From Roseiflexus castenholzii DSM 13941 (GTDB lineage: Bacteria; Chloroflexota; Chloroflexia; Chloroflexales; Roseiflexaceae): a DNA stretch of 64,000 nucleotides. Where the stretch lies: positions 4,133,001 through 4,197,000 of the forward strand of contig NC_009767.1 of NCBI RefSeq assembly GCF_000017805.1. The letters are read 5' to 3'. A program made the translations under genes and the position numbers. This document shows positions 9,201 to 17,197 of the stretch, one piece after another. Each line of letters starts with the position of its first letter. Position 1 is the stretch's first letter. The notes under the pieces are model-generated. The model was not told the DNA's origin. It saw only the letters and a program-made list of their open reading frames with translations, and made no database searches.

Positions 9201-9411
9201 GGTTGGGAAAACTCCTCGTTGTGCGTGTATCTTGTAGCAATTATATCACAGTGACGAGGGAGGCGAGAGGCAAGAGACGAGAGGGTGCAGGCGGCAGGCG
9301 GGATGTTGAACGTTGCACGTTCCATGGGCGGATGAAAAGGTACAGGTAAGTACGTGTTTCCAGCCTCTAACCCTTAACCCTTCTCCTGGTTCCTGGTTCT
9401 CCTACCCCGAC

Positions 9412-9440
9412 TTGACATCCCCCCCCTTCTCGGATATAGT
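9412..9440 (+). promoter_or_regulatory. Strong promoter of the threonine cluster
   Basis: TTGACA (9412-9417), a 17-nt spacer and TATAGT (9435-9440): one mismatch from the full consensus. Transcription would start near 9447, about 28 nt before the leader-peptide ATG. Confidence 0.85.
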
Positions 9441-9474
9441 AGCGGCGTACCGAAACAGACGCCAGCAGCCTGGT

Positions 9475-9567
9475 ATGCGTGCAGCATTTCGTACAACGAC
9501 CGCCACGATGACTACTCCGGGCACTACCGCCGGGTGGGATCGTCGTGGGAGGGTTTTCGGGCGCTGA
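9475..9567 (+). CDS. thrL: Threonine-rich attenuator leader peptide (thrL-like)
   Basis: A 30-codon frame from ATG 9475 to TGA 9565 lies between the cluster promoter and the attenuator. Residues 7-18 read TTTATMTTPGTT, so 8 of 12 consecutive codons are threonine, clustered as expected for a ribosome-stalling leader. Its own coding sequence contributes RNA segment 1 (9503-9511) and segment 2 (9540-9553) of the attenuator. Stalling at the Thr codons when charged tRNA-Thr is scarce would mask segment 1 and free segment 2. No strong Shine-Dalgarno is visible; the 5' leader is only about 28 nt. It is not homologous in sequence to the E. coli thrL peptide; the name reflects function inferred from position and composition. 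Confidence 0.85.
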   Translation: MRAAFRTTTATMTTPGTTAGWDRRGRVFGR

Positions 9568-9583
9568 CAGCCCATATGCGATG

Positions 9584-9620
9584 AACGCCCCCTCCTGCAA
9601 AGGATGGGGGCGTTTCTATT
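9584..9620 (+). terminator. Attenuator terminator hairpin before thrC
   Basis: AACGCCCCC (9584-9592) pairs with GGGGGCGTT (9606-9614). The helix continues as TCCT/AGGA past a bulged T (9605) to a GCAA tetraloop (9597-9600), then TCTATTTC follows. An alternative antiterminator pairs 9545-9553 with 9590-9598, and 9503-9511 pairs with 9540-9548. These three mutually exclusive helices are the classic 1:2, 2:3, 3:4 layout of translation-coupled attenuation. Confidence 0.85.
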
Positions 9621-9638
9621 TCGGCGATGGAGGAAGGC

Positions 9639-10679
9639 ATGCTGTTCGACCGCTATGGCGCATTTCTGCCGCTCACGGAGCAAACGCCGCGCCTCAGCCT
9701 TGGCGAAGGCGATACGCCATTGATCCACGCGCCGCGCCTGGCGCGCGCCATTGGGGTACGCGAGTTGTTTCTGAAATATGAGGGCGCCAACCCGACCGGC
9801 TCGTTCAAGGATCGCGGCATGGTCGTAGCCGTCGCCAAAGCCCTCGAAGCGGGCGCAACCTCGGTGATCTGCGCTTCGACCGGCAACACCTCCGCCAGTG
9901 CGGCGGCGTATGCGGCGCATGCCGGGATTGAGTCGATCGTCGTGGTGCCTGCCGGAAAAATTGCGCTTGGCAAACTGGCGCAGGCGCTGATGTACGGCGC
10001 GCGGCTGCTGGTGATCGAGGGCAACTTCGACCAGGCGTTGCACATAGTGCGCGACCTGGCGCAGACGTATCCGGTCACCATTGTCAACTCGGTGAACCCC
10101 TACCGCCTTGAAGGGCAGGCAACCGCCGCCTACGAAATCTGCGATGCACTCGGCGGTCCGCCAGACGCGCTCTGCCTGCCGGTCGGCAACGCCGGGAACA
10201 TCACTGCGTACTGGATGGGGTTCCGTCGCTATCACGAGGCGGGGCGCATCGACCGATTGCCGAGAATGCTCGGTTTCCAGGCGGAAGGCGCTGCACCGAT
10301 TGTGCGCGGGCATCCGGTCGAACACCCGGAAACCATCGCAACCGCGATCCGCATCGGCAACCCGGCCAGTTGGTGCTACGCACTCGATGCGCGCGATCAG
10401 TCGGGCGGGTTGATCGACTGGGTGAGCGATGATCAGATTCTCCAAAGCTGGCGTGATCTGGCGCGCCTGGAAGGGGTGTTCGTCGAACCGGCATCGGCAG
10501 CCGGCATCGCCGGGTTGCGCAGAGTCATCGCCGAAGGACGCGCCGAACCGAATGCGCGCTATGTGGCGGTGCTCACCGGTCATGGACTGAAAGACCCGGG
10601 GCTGGCGGTTGAACAATTCGATGTTCCTGAGCCGACGCCGGCGGACATGGACGCCATTCTTCGATGGTTGGGCTGGTAG
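9639..10679 (+). CDS. thrC: Threonine synthase
   Basis: PLP-dependent enzyme converting O-phospho-L-homoserine to L-threonine. The PLP lysine lies in the motif NPTGSFKDRGM near residue 52, and a phosphate-binding loop STGNTSASAAAYA follows. At 346 residues it has the short, plant/Bacillus-type ThrC length. An in-frame ATG exists at 9627, but it lies inside the ribosome-binding site; GGAGGAA ends a few nt before ATG 9639, which is the better start. It is first in the thrC-lysC-asd run, 19 nt before the aspartokinase, and lies directly behind the Thr leader and attenuator, so it should rise when threonine is limiting. Confidence 0.93.
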   Translation: MLFDRYGAFLPLTEQTPRLSLGEGDTPLIHAPRLARAIGVRELFLKYEGANPTGSFKDRGMVVAVAKALEAGATSVICASTGNTSASAAAYAAHAGIESIVVVPAGKIALGKLAQALMYGARLLVIEGNFDQALHIVRDLAQTYPVTIVNSVNPYRLEGQATAAYEICDALGGPPDALCLPVGNAGNITAYWMGFRRYHEAGRIDRLPRMLGFQAEGAAPIVRGHPVEHPETIATAIRIGNPASWCYALDARDQSGGLIDWVSDDQILQSWRDLARLEGVFVEPASAAGIAGLRRVIAEGRAEPNARYVAVLTGHGLKDPGLAVEQFDVPEPTPADMDAILRWLGW

Positions 10680-10698
10680 AACAACGAGGAGGAGACCA

Positions 10699-12102
10699 AT
10701 GCCCTTGCTGGTGATGAAATTTGGCGGAACATCGGTCGGCGACGCCGCTGCCATTCGGTCAGTCGCGGCGATTACCGAGGCGCAACGCGCAACGTGGGGA
10801 CAGGTTGCACTGGTGGTTTCGGCGATGAGCGGCGTGACCGATATGCTGATCCGCGGCGCCACCACGGCGGCATCCGGCGATCAGCAGACGTTTCGCGCTA
10901 TGGATCGCCTGCTGCGCGAAAAGCATGCCGCTGCGCTGGCGGAACTCGTCTCCGACGAGCGCGAACGCGCGGACGTGAGCGATCAGGTCTTTCGGCTGAT
11001 CGACGAGTTCAGTATGCTGTGCCACAGTGTCGCGGTGTTGGGTGAGTTGTCACCACGTGCCGTCGATGCCATTTCAAGCCTTGGCGAGCGCATGAGCGTG
11101 CGGGTTGTCGCTGCCGCGTTACGCGCGCGCGGCATCCCTGCCGAAGCGCTCGATGCCACCGGCTTCGTGGTGACGACCGCACATTTCGGCGATGCACGTC
11201 CGTTGCAAGACGTCACGCGCGAACGCACTCGCGCACAGGTGCTCCCACTGCTCGAACGCGGCATCGTGCCGGTGATTACCGGTTTTATCGGCGCTACTGA
11301 GCAGGGTGTCACAACCACCCTGGGGCGCGGCGGCAGCGATTACAGCGGTGCGATCATTGGCGCTGCGCTCGATGCCGATGAAGTCGATATCTACACCGAC
11401 GTCGACGGCGTGATGACCACCGACCCGCGGCTGTCGCCTGATGCCCGCGTGATCCCGGTGCTCTCCTACGCCGAAATGGGTGAACTGGCATATTTTGGCG
11501 CCAAAGTGCTACACCCGCGCACAATCCGCCCGGTGGTCGAGCGTGGCATTCCGCTGCGGGTGCGCAACACCTTCAATCCGTCTCATCCCGGCACCCTGGT
11601 CGTTCAAGACGTTGCATCGAACGGGCAGACCGTCAAAGCCGTGACGGCTATCCGCAACCTGAGCCTGATCACCGTCGAAGGGCGCGGCATGATCGGCGTG
11701 CCCGGCGTTGCAGCGCGCACTTTTGGCGCTGTCGCCAGTGTTGGCGCGAATGTGTTGATGATCTCTCAGGCGTCGTCGGAGCAGAGCATCTGCTTCGTTG
11801 TGCCATCCAACACCGTGCCACAGGTGACCTACGCGCTCGAACACAATCTGGCGATGGAACTGGCGCGGCGCGACATCGACCGCATCTGGGCGCGCGATGA
11901 CGTGGCGATCATCACGGCAGTCGGCGCGGGCATGCGCGAGACTCCTGGCGTTGCGGCGCGGGTCTTCGGCGCGCTCGCCGAGAGTCAGATTAACGTGATT
12001 GCGATTGCTCAGGGGTCATCGGAGTGTTCGATCAGTACGGTCGTTGCGGCGTCGGATTGTGATGCCGCCGTGCGCGCCGTTCATCGCCTGACGCAAGGAT
12101 GA
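10699..12102 (+). CDS. lysC: Monofunctional aspartokinase with two ACT domains
   Basis: Phosphorylates aspartate, the first step towards Thr, Lys and Met. The N-terminal kinase carries MKFGGTSVGD at the start and the family segment GRGGSDYSG in the nucleotide-binding core. Two C-terminal ACT domains follow (LSLITVEGRGMIGVPGVAAR and VAIITAVGAGMRETPGVAAR), the usual sites of feedback by lysine and/or threonine. At 467 residues there is no homoserine dehydrogenase fusion. The start ATG at 10699 follows GAGGAGGAG. It is the second gene of the attenuated cluster, so transcription is probably controlled by threonine through the upstream leader. Whether the isozyme is Thr- or Lys-sensitive cannot be read from the sequence. 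Confidence 0.92.
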   Translation: MPLLVMKFGGTSVGDAAAIRSVAAITEAQRATWGQVALVVSAMSGVTDMLIRGATTAASGDQQTFRAMDRLLREKHAAALAELVSDERERADVSDQVFRLIDEFSMLCHSVAVLGELSPRAVDAISSLGERMSVRVVAAALRARGIPAEALDATGFVVTTAHFGDARPLQDVTRERTRAQVLPLLERGIVPVITGFIGATEQGVTTTLGRGGSDYSGAIIGAALDADEVDIYTDVDGVMTTDPRLSPDARVIPVLSYAEMGELAYFGAKVLHPRTIRPVVERGIPLRVRNTFNPSHPGTLVVQDVASNGQTVKAVTAIRNLSLITVEGRGMIGVPGVAARTFGAVASVGANVLMISQASSEQSICFVVPSNTVPQVTYALEHNLAMELARRDIDRIWARDDVAIITAVGAGMRETPGVAARVFGALAESQINVIAIAQGSSECSISTVVAASDCDAAVRAVHRLTQG

Positions 12103-12263
12103 TCGAGGCGACCGCACCGCCTGGATGGCGGGCGGCCACGCGAGATGCGCCTGCCGCCACGGGGCATGGGCGGAACCCGAGGTGACCGTCACCGCCTGGG
12201 CTGCCAACCCCGCGTAGTGTGTGCGCAGCCAGAGAGGCATGAGCGGAGCTAAGGAGCAGCCGC

Positions 12264-12375
12264 AGTAGTGACGGTCACCTGGGATTGGAGAAAGGAGAGA
12301 CCTCCAATACGCATCGGCAAGGCGCCTGGGGATCGAAAGTAGTGACGGTCACCTGGGATTGGAGAAAGGAGAGAC
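12264..12375 (+). repeat. Direct 38-bp repeat with GTGACGGTCAC palindrome before asd
   Basis: Two identical 38-bp copies (12264-12301 and 12338-12375) are spaced 74 bp apart. Each carries the palindrome GTGACGGTCAC followed by GGAGAAAGGAGAGA. The second copy supplies the asd ribosome-binding site; the first has no start codon behind it. A related palindrome GTGACCGTCAC lies at 12182-12192. This could be a recent tandem duplication or a double operator. Confidence 0.85.
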
Positions 12376-12377
12376 AT

Positions 12378-13436
12378 ATGACACGCAAACGAATCCCAGT
12401 CGCTATCCTCGGCGCAACCGGCGCCGTTGGTCAGCGGATGGTGCAGTTGCTGGAGAATCATCCGTGGTTCGAGATTGTTGTCCTTACCGGATCGGACCGC
12501 ACGATTGGGCGTCCTTACGGCGAGCTGGTGCGCTGGATTCTCGATACGCCTATCCCGGAGCGGGTGGCGAACATGGTCGTGCAACCAACCGAAGAGGTGG
12601 CTGATGTAGCAATTGCGCTTTCGGCGTTGCCGACGGATGTGGCGCGCGCGATGGAGCCGCGCTGGGCGGAGCGCACCGCAGTCTGCTCAAATGCGTCCGC
12701 CTACCGCGCGGTTGCCGATGTGCCGCTGATCATCCCGGAGGTCAACCCTGATCAACTGGCGCTGCTGGAGCGTCAGCGCGCACAACGCGGCTGGAAGGGG
12801 TGCCTGGTGACCAACCCGAACTGCGCGACGATCAGTGCGGTGATGCCCCTCAAACCGCTCCACGATGCGTTTGGTTTGCAGACGGCGCATATCAGCACGC
12901 TTCAGGCAGTCTCCGGCGCCGGATATCCAGGGGTGGCATCGCTCGACATTATCGACAACATCATTCCGAACATTGCCGATGGCGGCGAAGAAGCCAAGAT
13001 CGAGGCAGAGCCACGTAAATTGCTGGGAAACGTTGCGGATGGTCAGGTGGTCGAGGCGCAGATTGCCATCAGCGCGCAGGTGACGCGTGTGCCGATCATC
13101 GATGGTCATACGGCGCTGATTGCTGCGTCGTTTGCGCAGAAACCATCACCGGAAGAGGCGCTTGCCGTCCTCGAGGCGTTCATGCCACCTGAGATTGTGC
13201 GCCATCTACCCTCGTCACCGGAACGCGCCCTGATCGTTCACTGCAATGGCGATCGCCCGCAACCGCGACGCGACCGCGACGCCGGGCGCGGGATGAGCGC
13301 CAGTGTCGGGCGGGTGCGTGCCTGCCCGGTGCTGGACCTACGCATGGTCGCGTTGTCGCACAACACCATCCGCGGCGCGGCTGGCGGCGCCATTCTCAAT
13401 GCCGAATTGCTCGTGGCGAGCGGGATTGTATCGTGA
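12378..13436 (+). CDS. asd: Aspartate-semialdehyde dehydrogenase
   Basis: NADPH-dependent reduction of aspartyl phosphate to aspartate semialdehyde, the step after aspartokinase. Rossmann loop LGATGAVGQRM at residues ~10-20; catalytic cysteine in TNPNCATIS; a second signature (GAGYPGV) follows. The sequence style is that of the archaeal/fungal branch of the family. The true start is ATG 12378 behind the GGAGAAAGGAGAGA of the second repeat copy, giving 352 residues; the frame is open further upstream, but that part runs through the direct repeat and is not likely coding. Third gene of the threonine/aspartate cluster, separated from lysC by 275 nt holding the repeats, so it may have its own promoter or operator. 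Confidence 0.92.
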   Translation: MTRKRIPVAILGATGAVGQRMVQLLENHPWFEIVVLTGSDRTIGRPYGELVRWILDTPIPERVANMVVQPTEEVADVAIALSALPTDVARAMEPRWAERTAVCSNASAYRAVADVPLIIPEVNPDQLALLERQRAQRGWKGCLVTNPNCATISAVMPLKPLHDAFGLQTAHISTLQAVSGAGYPGVASLDIIDNIIPNIADGGEEAKIEAEPRKLLGNVADGQVVEAQIAISAQVTRVPIIDGHTALIAASFAQKPSPEEALAVLEAFMPPEIVRHLPSSPERALIVHCNGDRPQPRRDRDAGRGMSASVGRVRACPVLDLRMVALSHNTIRGAAGGAILNAELLVASGIVS

Positions 13437-13548
13437 AGAGAGGTTAGGGGTTAGGGGCGTCAGGTGCGCATTGTGGGTTTCGACACTGTATCAGGTCGAG
13501 CTCCTGATAGGCAAATCAGGCTCTGCAAGCGTATAGCGTGATCGAGCA

Positions 13549-13595
13549 GCCCGCACAGGCGGGCTTCGTAGCCCGTAGCCTGCGACTATAGTCGC
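13549..13595 (+). other. Tandem hairpins downstream of asd (possible terminator or dispersed element)
   Basis: AGCCCGC-ACAG-GCGGGCT (13548-13565) is followed by the perfect palindrome GCGACTATAGTCGC (13582-13595), then GCCGGGCGG. There is no T-run, so a Rho-independent terminator is uncertain. The rest of the gap 13437-13761 shows GC-rich repeat-like text with GCCGGG motifs and no gene. Confidence 0.4.
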
Positions 13596-13761
13596 CGGGC
13601 GGATAGGGCATAGCGGAATATGTATTCAAAGCCCATCAGCCGCCGGGTCCCAGGGAGTCGCCGGGCAGGGGGAATGGTAGCCATTCAACGTCCGTCCAGG
13701 GGCGAATCAACCTGTTCTATTGCCATAGAATGAGGTTCGTGCAAATGTCCAGGAGGCGCGG

Positions 13762-14655
13762 ATGGGTCGCGATATGTGGAGTGAGTGGCTGTTGCACCGG
13801 CGTTTCGGCGGCGACGCGCAGCGTATGCAGTCAGTTCTCGACTTTCTGCGCCCGGTGCGGGATAAGGTGTTGGACAATGCACGCCTCGCCGAAGGCGATA
13901 CGGTACTCGACGTTGGCTGCGGCGACGGGTTGATCGCCTTTGGCGCACTGGAACGGAGTGCCAGCGGCACAATTATCTTCAGCGACATTTCCCAGGATCT
14001 GCTCAATCACGCACGGTCCCTGGCGCGCGAAATGGGGCTGCTGGATCGCTGCCAGTTCCTGCTCGCTCCGGCAGAGGATCTCTCAGTGCTGGAAGATGCT
14101 TCAGTGGATGTGGTCACCACGCGGTCCGTTCTGATCTACGTTTCGGCGAAACAACAGGCGTTCAGAGAGTTCTATCGAGTGCTCAAGCCTGGCGGGCGCC
14201 TGTCGATCTTCGAACCGATCAACAGGTTTGGTATGGATATCTCTGAGCAACCGCACTGCTTCGCCGGATACGATGTGACACCAGTGATAGACATCGCGCA
14301 GAAGGTCAAGGCGCTCTATCATAAGTTGCAACCACGGGATAGCGATCCAATGCTGAACTTCGATGAGCGCGATCTGATCGCATATGCCGAACAGGCGGGG
14401 TTCAGGGAGATCCGCCTCGAGTTACAGATAGAGGTGACGTCTCCCGGAAATGCGGCAATGTCTGTCAAAGATGGCGACTGGGAGGCATACGTGCGCACTG
14501 CCTGGAACCCGAAAATCCCAACGCTCGAAGAAGCGATGCGCCAGGTGCTGACGCCTGAAGAGTCCGAAACCTTCACCGCGCACCTGCGCCCATTAGTGGA
14601 AGCGCACCAGAGAGTACACCGATCGGCAGTGGCGTACCTGTGGGCGGTCAGGTGA
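13762..14655 (+). CDS. Class I SAM-dependent methyltransferase
   Basis: A 297-residue soluble methyltransferase. SAM motif I is VLDVGCGDGLIAFGAL at residues ~49-64; an acidic loop (FSDISQDLLNHA) and the post-motif segment VDVVTTRSVLIYV, then LKPGGRLSIFEPINRFG, complete the Rossmann core. Resembles small-molecule (UbiE-like) methyltransferases, but the substrate cannot be deduced. The start ATG is preceded by AGGAGG with a 6-nt gap. It stands alone; MurJ lies convergently 168 nt downstream, in a gap that contains only degenerate CAACCTGC/GAACGTTG repeats. Confidence 0.82.
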   Translation: MGRDMWSEWLLHRRFGGDAQRMQSVLDFLRPVRDKVLDNARLAEGDTVLDVGCGDGLIAFGALERSASGTIIFSDISQDLLNHARSLAREMGLLDRCQFLLAPAEDLSVLEDASVDVVTTRSVLIYVSAKQQAFREFYRVLKPGGRLSIFEPINRFGMDISEQPHCFAGYDVTPVIDIAQKVKALYHKLQPRDSDPMLNFDERDLIAYAEQAGFREIRLELQIEVTSPGNAAMSVKDGDWEAYVRTAWNPKIPTLEEAMRQVLTPEESETFTAHLRPLVEAHQRVHRSAVAYLWAVR

Positions 14656-14823
14656 TGCAGGTAGAGCCAGGAGCATTCGGGAACGGCAGAGTTTTCGTTG
14701 AACGTTGCACATTCAACGCTTCCACCTGCAACCCTCAATTAACCTTTCCACCTGCCACCTTCCCATCCGCGCAGAGACGTTGCAGTGCAACATCTCTGCT
14801 ATGCAACCCGCAACCTGCAACCT

Positions 14824-16545
14824 TCACCCCCCATCCCCAGGAGCAAACCTGAACCAAGCCCGCGTCAGTATGCGTCGCCCGCGCGCTACGGCAGCGCTGA
14901 GTTCCGATACCCTGAACAGAGCAGTGACCCCGGCATACGCCAGGACGCCGGCTGCGGTTGCCCCGGCCAGCCATACAACGAGCGGCAAAAAGTCGTCGGG
15001 CCAGCGGTAGGTATCACCAGGAGCGACGAAGGGTGCTATCGCATATGAGGAACGGAGTAGTAATGCAAGCGCGAAGGCGCATGCCATGGTCGCCAGGATC
15101 ATCGCACCGATTGCGCGGAAGAAGTCGCGCTCCAGCCCGCCCAACCGCCGTCCAAGCAGCGCGAGGAGCAGAGTGGCTTCAAACAGGTTTGACAGGCTGA
15201 ACGCCAGACCCAACCCGCCCAACCCCAGCCCCACACGCAGGAACGACCATCCCAGGCTCATGTTGAGCGCCACCGCCGCAATACCAACAATCACCGGCGT
15301 TCGGGTATCCTGCATAGCGAAGAAGGCGCGCACGATGACTTCGGCGGCGGCAAATCCGGCAAGCCCCAGCGCATACGCCGCCAGCGCCTCGGTGGTCAGC
15401 GTCGCCGATGCAGTATCGAATGCGCCGCGCTGAAAGAGCGCGCGGAGCACCGGCAGCGCCAGCACGCCAAGGATCGCCGAAGCCGGCAGCGCCAGGAACA
15501 GCACAGCGCGCACACCACCAAGCGCCGTTGCACGAAACGTTACGCGGTCGCCGGCAGCATACTGGCGCGCCATTTCGGGGAAAAGAACCGTTGCCATGCT
15601 CAGCGCGATTAACCCGTGCGGCAGCAGCATCAACTGGAGCGCATACGCATTTGCTGCCAGCGCCGCACTCCCCAGCGTCGATGCCAGACTGACAATAGCG
15701 ATCATGTTGACCTGCCATGCAGATTGCCCCAAGATGCGAGGACCGAGCAGACGGAGCATCCGTCCAACGCCTTCGGCGTAGAATGGGGTCAGAAATGAGA
15801 CGGGCGACGCGCGAGCGCCGTCAGACTCGCGCCCGCTCTGATATGCGGCGGCAGTGTTCGCAGAGACGACCAGACCTGCTTTCCTGCGCTGTTCATCACG
15901 ATCGTCTCTGATGCGATACGTCGCCCCGACGGAGCGCAACCCTGGCAACTGGACCAGAACAAACAGCGCCGCGCCGATATTGACGCCCCAGACCAGCCCA
16001 TAGATGCCGAGCCAGGGTCCGAACAGCGCGCCGCCAATGATTCCAAGGTTGTACAGATTTGAACCGATGGCGGGCAGCGTAAACCGGTTGAACGATTCGA
16101 GCGTCGCCTTGGCGAGTCCGCCGACGCCAAGCAGAAATGGTTGAATCAGCATCAGGCGCAGCACATCGACCGTAAGTGCGCGTTCCGCCTCATTCAACCC
16201 GCGCCCAACGCTCAGCGCCACAAGCGGCGCGGCAAACACCCAGACGACCGCACATGCTGCCGTCAGCGCCAACAGGGTCAGGTTCAGCACGGCAGATGCC
16301 AGCCGCCAGGCATCGCGCCGTTGTTCGAGCGCCTCCGAAAACACCGGGATAAACGCCGAACCCAACGCCCCTCCCGCAACCACGAGGTAGATCAGGTCGA
16401 GAATGCCGAACGATGCGCGGAAAGCGGCAAGTTCGGCGCTGGTGCCGAACTGGTGTGAGATCAGCACATCGCGCGCCAGCCCAAGCAGCCGACTCGCCAG
16501 GTATCCGGTTGCAACGATAAGAGTGTTCAGCAGAGCGCGTTTCAT
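14824..16545 (-). CDS. murJ: Lipid II flippase MurJ (MviN family)
   Basis: Polytopic membrane protein of the MOP exporter family that moves lipid II across the membrane for peptidoglycan synthesis. The N-terminus KRALLNTLIVATGYLASRLL and the motif GLARDVLISHQFGTSAELAA are diagnostic; about 14 hydrophobic segments follow. Start chosen at ATG 16545 (573 residues), where the conserved first helix begins. The frame stays open a further 63 codons upstream, but that part translates a GAGAAC heptamer array (repeated FSVLSSR) and is unlikely to be native, though not excluded. No clear Shine-Dalgarno is visible because the repeat abuts the start. Residues ~250-290 include a non-hydrophobic insert (DDRDEQRRKAGLVVSANTAA). 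Confidence 0.9.
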   Translation of the reverse strand: MKRALLNTLIVATGYLASRLLGLARDVLISHQFGTSAELAAFRASFGILDLIYLVVAGGALGSAFIPVFSEALEQRRDAWRLASAVLNLTLLALTAACAVVWVFAAPLVALSVGRGLNEAERALTVDVLRLMLIQPFLLGVGGLAKATLESFNRFTLPAIGSNLYNLGIIGGALFGPWLGIYGLVWGVNIGAALFVLVQLPGLRSVGATYRIRDDRDEQRRKAGLVVSANTAAAYQSGRESDGARASPVSFLTPFYAEGVGRMLRLLGPRILGQSAWQVNMIAIVSLASTLGSAALAANAYALQLMLLPHGLIALSMATVLFPEMARQYAAGDRVTFRATALGGVRAVLFLALPASAILGVLALPVLRALFQRGAFDTASATLTTEALAAYALGLAGFAAAEVIVRAFFAMQDTRTPVIVGIAAVALNMSLGWSFLRVGLGLGGLGLAFSLSNLFEATLLLALLGRRLGGLERDFFRAIGAMILATMACAFALALLLRSSYAIAPFVAPGDTYRWPDDFLPLVVWLAGATAAGVLAYAGVTALFRVSELSAAVARGRRILTRAWFRFAPGDGG

Positions 16546-16553
16546 GAGAAAAC

Positions 16554-16609
16554 CGAGAACCGAGAACCGAGAACTGAGAACCGAGAACCGAGAACTGAGA
16601 ACTGAGAAC
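16554..16609 (+). repeat. GAGAAC heptamer array, 8 units, abutting the murJ start
   Basis: Eight consecutive (T/C)GAGAAC units begin 8 nt upstream of the murJ start codon. On the murJ strand they read as GTTCTC(G/A), so they occupy the place where promoter/ribosome-binding sequence would be expected. Confidence 0.85.
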
Positions 16610-16786
16610 TGGCAGCCGTTCACACTTCGCCCCGGAGCGCGGACGTCGCGCCCGCATGAGTGCTTCGTCCCGCCGTTACGCCGCACTGCCGCCCTACCCC
16701 GGGTGATCGTCACTCCGGGCTTTGCTCGCAACACCTGCCCTTCCCCTGCCCCCTGGCAGTTGATCGGCGCTCATCCCCATCACCGA

Positions 16787-16797
16787 GTGACAGTCAC
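16787..16797 (+). promoter_or_regulatory. GTGACAGTCAC palindrome upstream of the rpsT promoter
   Basis: An 11-bp perfect inverted repeat (GTGAC-N-GTCAC) lies 11 nt before the -35 box of rpsT. The same half-sites occur three times upstream of asd (12182, 12268, 12342). Possible binding site of a shared regulator; not proven. Confidence 0.4.
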
Positions 16798-16808
16798 CTT
16801 GAGGACGG

Positions 16809-16837
16809 TTGCACAGATCGTCGCTTCCTGGTATAAT
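16809..16837 (+). promoter_or_regulatory. rpsT promoter
   Basis: TTGCAC (16809-16814), 17-nt spacer, consensus TATAAT (16832-16837). Predicted start near 16844, leaving a leader of about 75 nt before rpsT. Confidence 0.8.
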
Positions 16838-16918
16838 GACGCTCCAGAACAAGCGGCGCGTCTGCGGCCGCTTTCATTATGAGATGGAGCACTCGCAGTT
16901 TCAAGGAGAGAGTGAGTC

Positions 16919-17191
16919 TTGGCAAACACAAAGTCTGCTGAAAAGCGCATTCGCTCGAACGCGCGCCGCGCGCTGCGCAACAAGATGTACCGATCACGGG
17001 TCAAGACCGCAATCCGAAAAGCGGAGCGCGCTATCTTTGCCGGCGCCCCCGAACCGGAACTGGTCCGTGAGGCGATGAGCCTGCTGGATCGCGCCGCAGT
17101 CAAGGGGATCATCCACAAAAACAACGCCGCCCGGCGTAAGTCGCGTCTGGCAAAGAAACTCGCCAAAGCCACAGCGACTCCAACATCTTGA
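16919..17191 (+). CDS. rpsT: 30S ribosomal protein S20
   Basis: A 90-residue, Lys/Arg-rich small-subunit protein that binds 16S rRNA early in assembly. The N-terminus ANTKSAEKRIRSNARRALRN and the conserved C-terminal segment GIIHKNNAARRKSRLAKKL are diagnostic. It begins with TTG, as S20 genes often do with non-ATG codons; AAGGAGAGAG 6 nt upstream supports this start. Own promoter with a perfect -10 box. The convergent holA gene ends 7 nt after its stop. Confidence 0.96.
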   Translation: MANTKSAEKRIRSNARRALRNKMYRSRVKTAIRKAERAIFAGAPEPELVREAMSLLDRAAVKGIIHKNNAARRKSRLAKKLAKATATPTS

Positions 17192-17197
17192 GTCGTG

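Noticed and set aside
9441..9640. T-box or amino-acid riboswitch before thrC
   Set aside because: No T-box consensus or specifier stem is seen; a Thr-rich leader peptide with three alternative hairpins explains the region.
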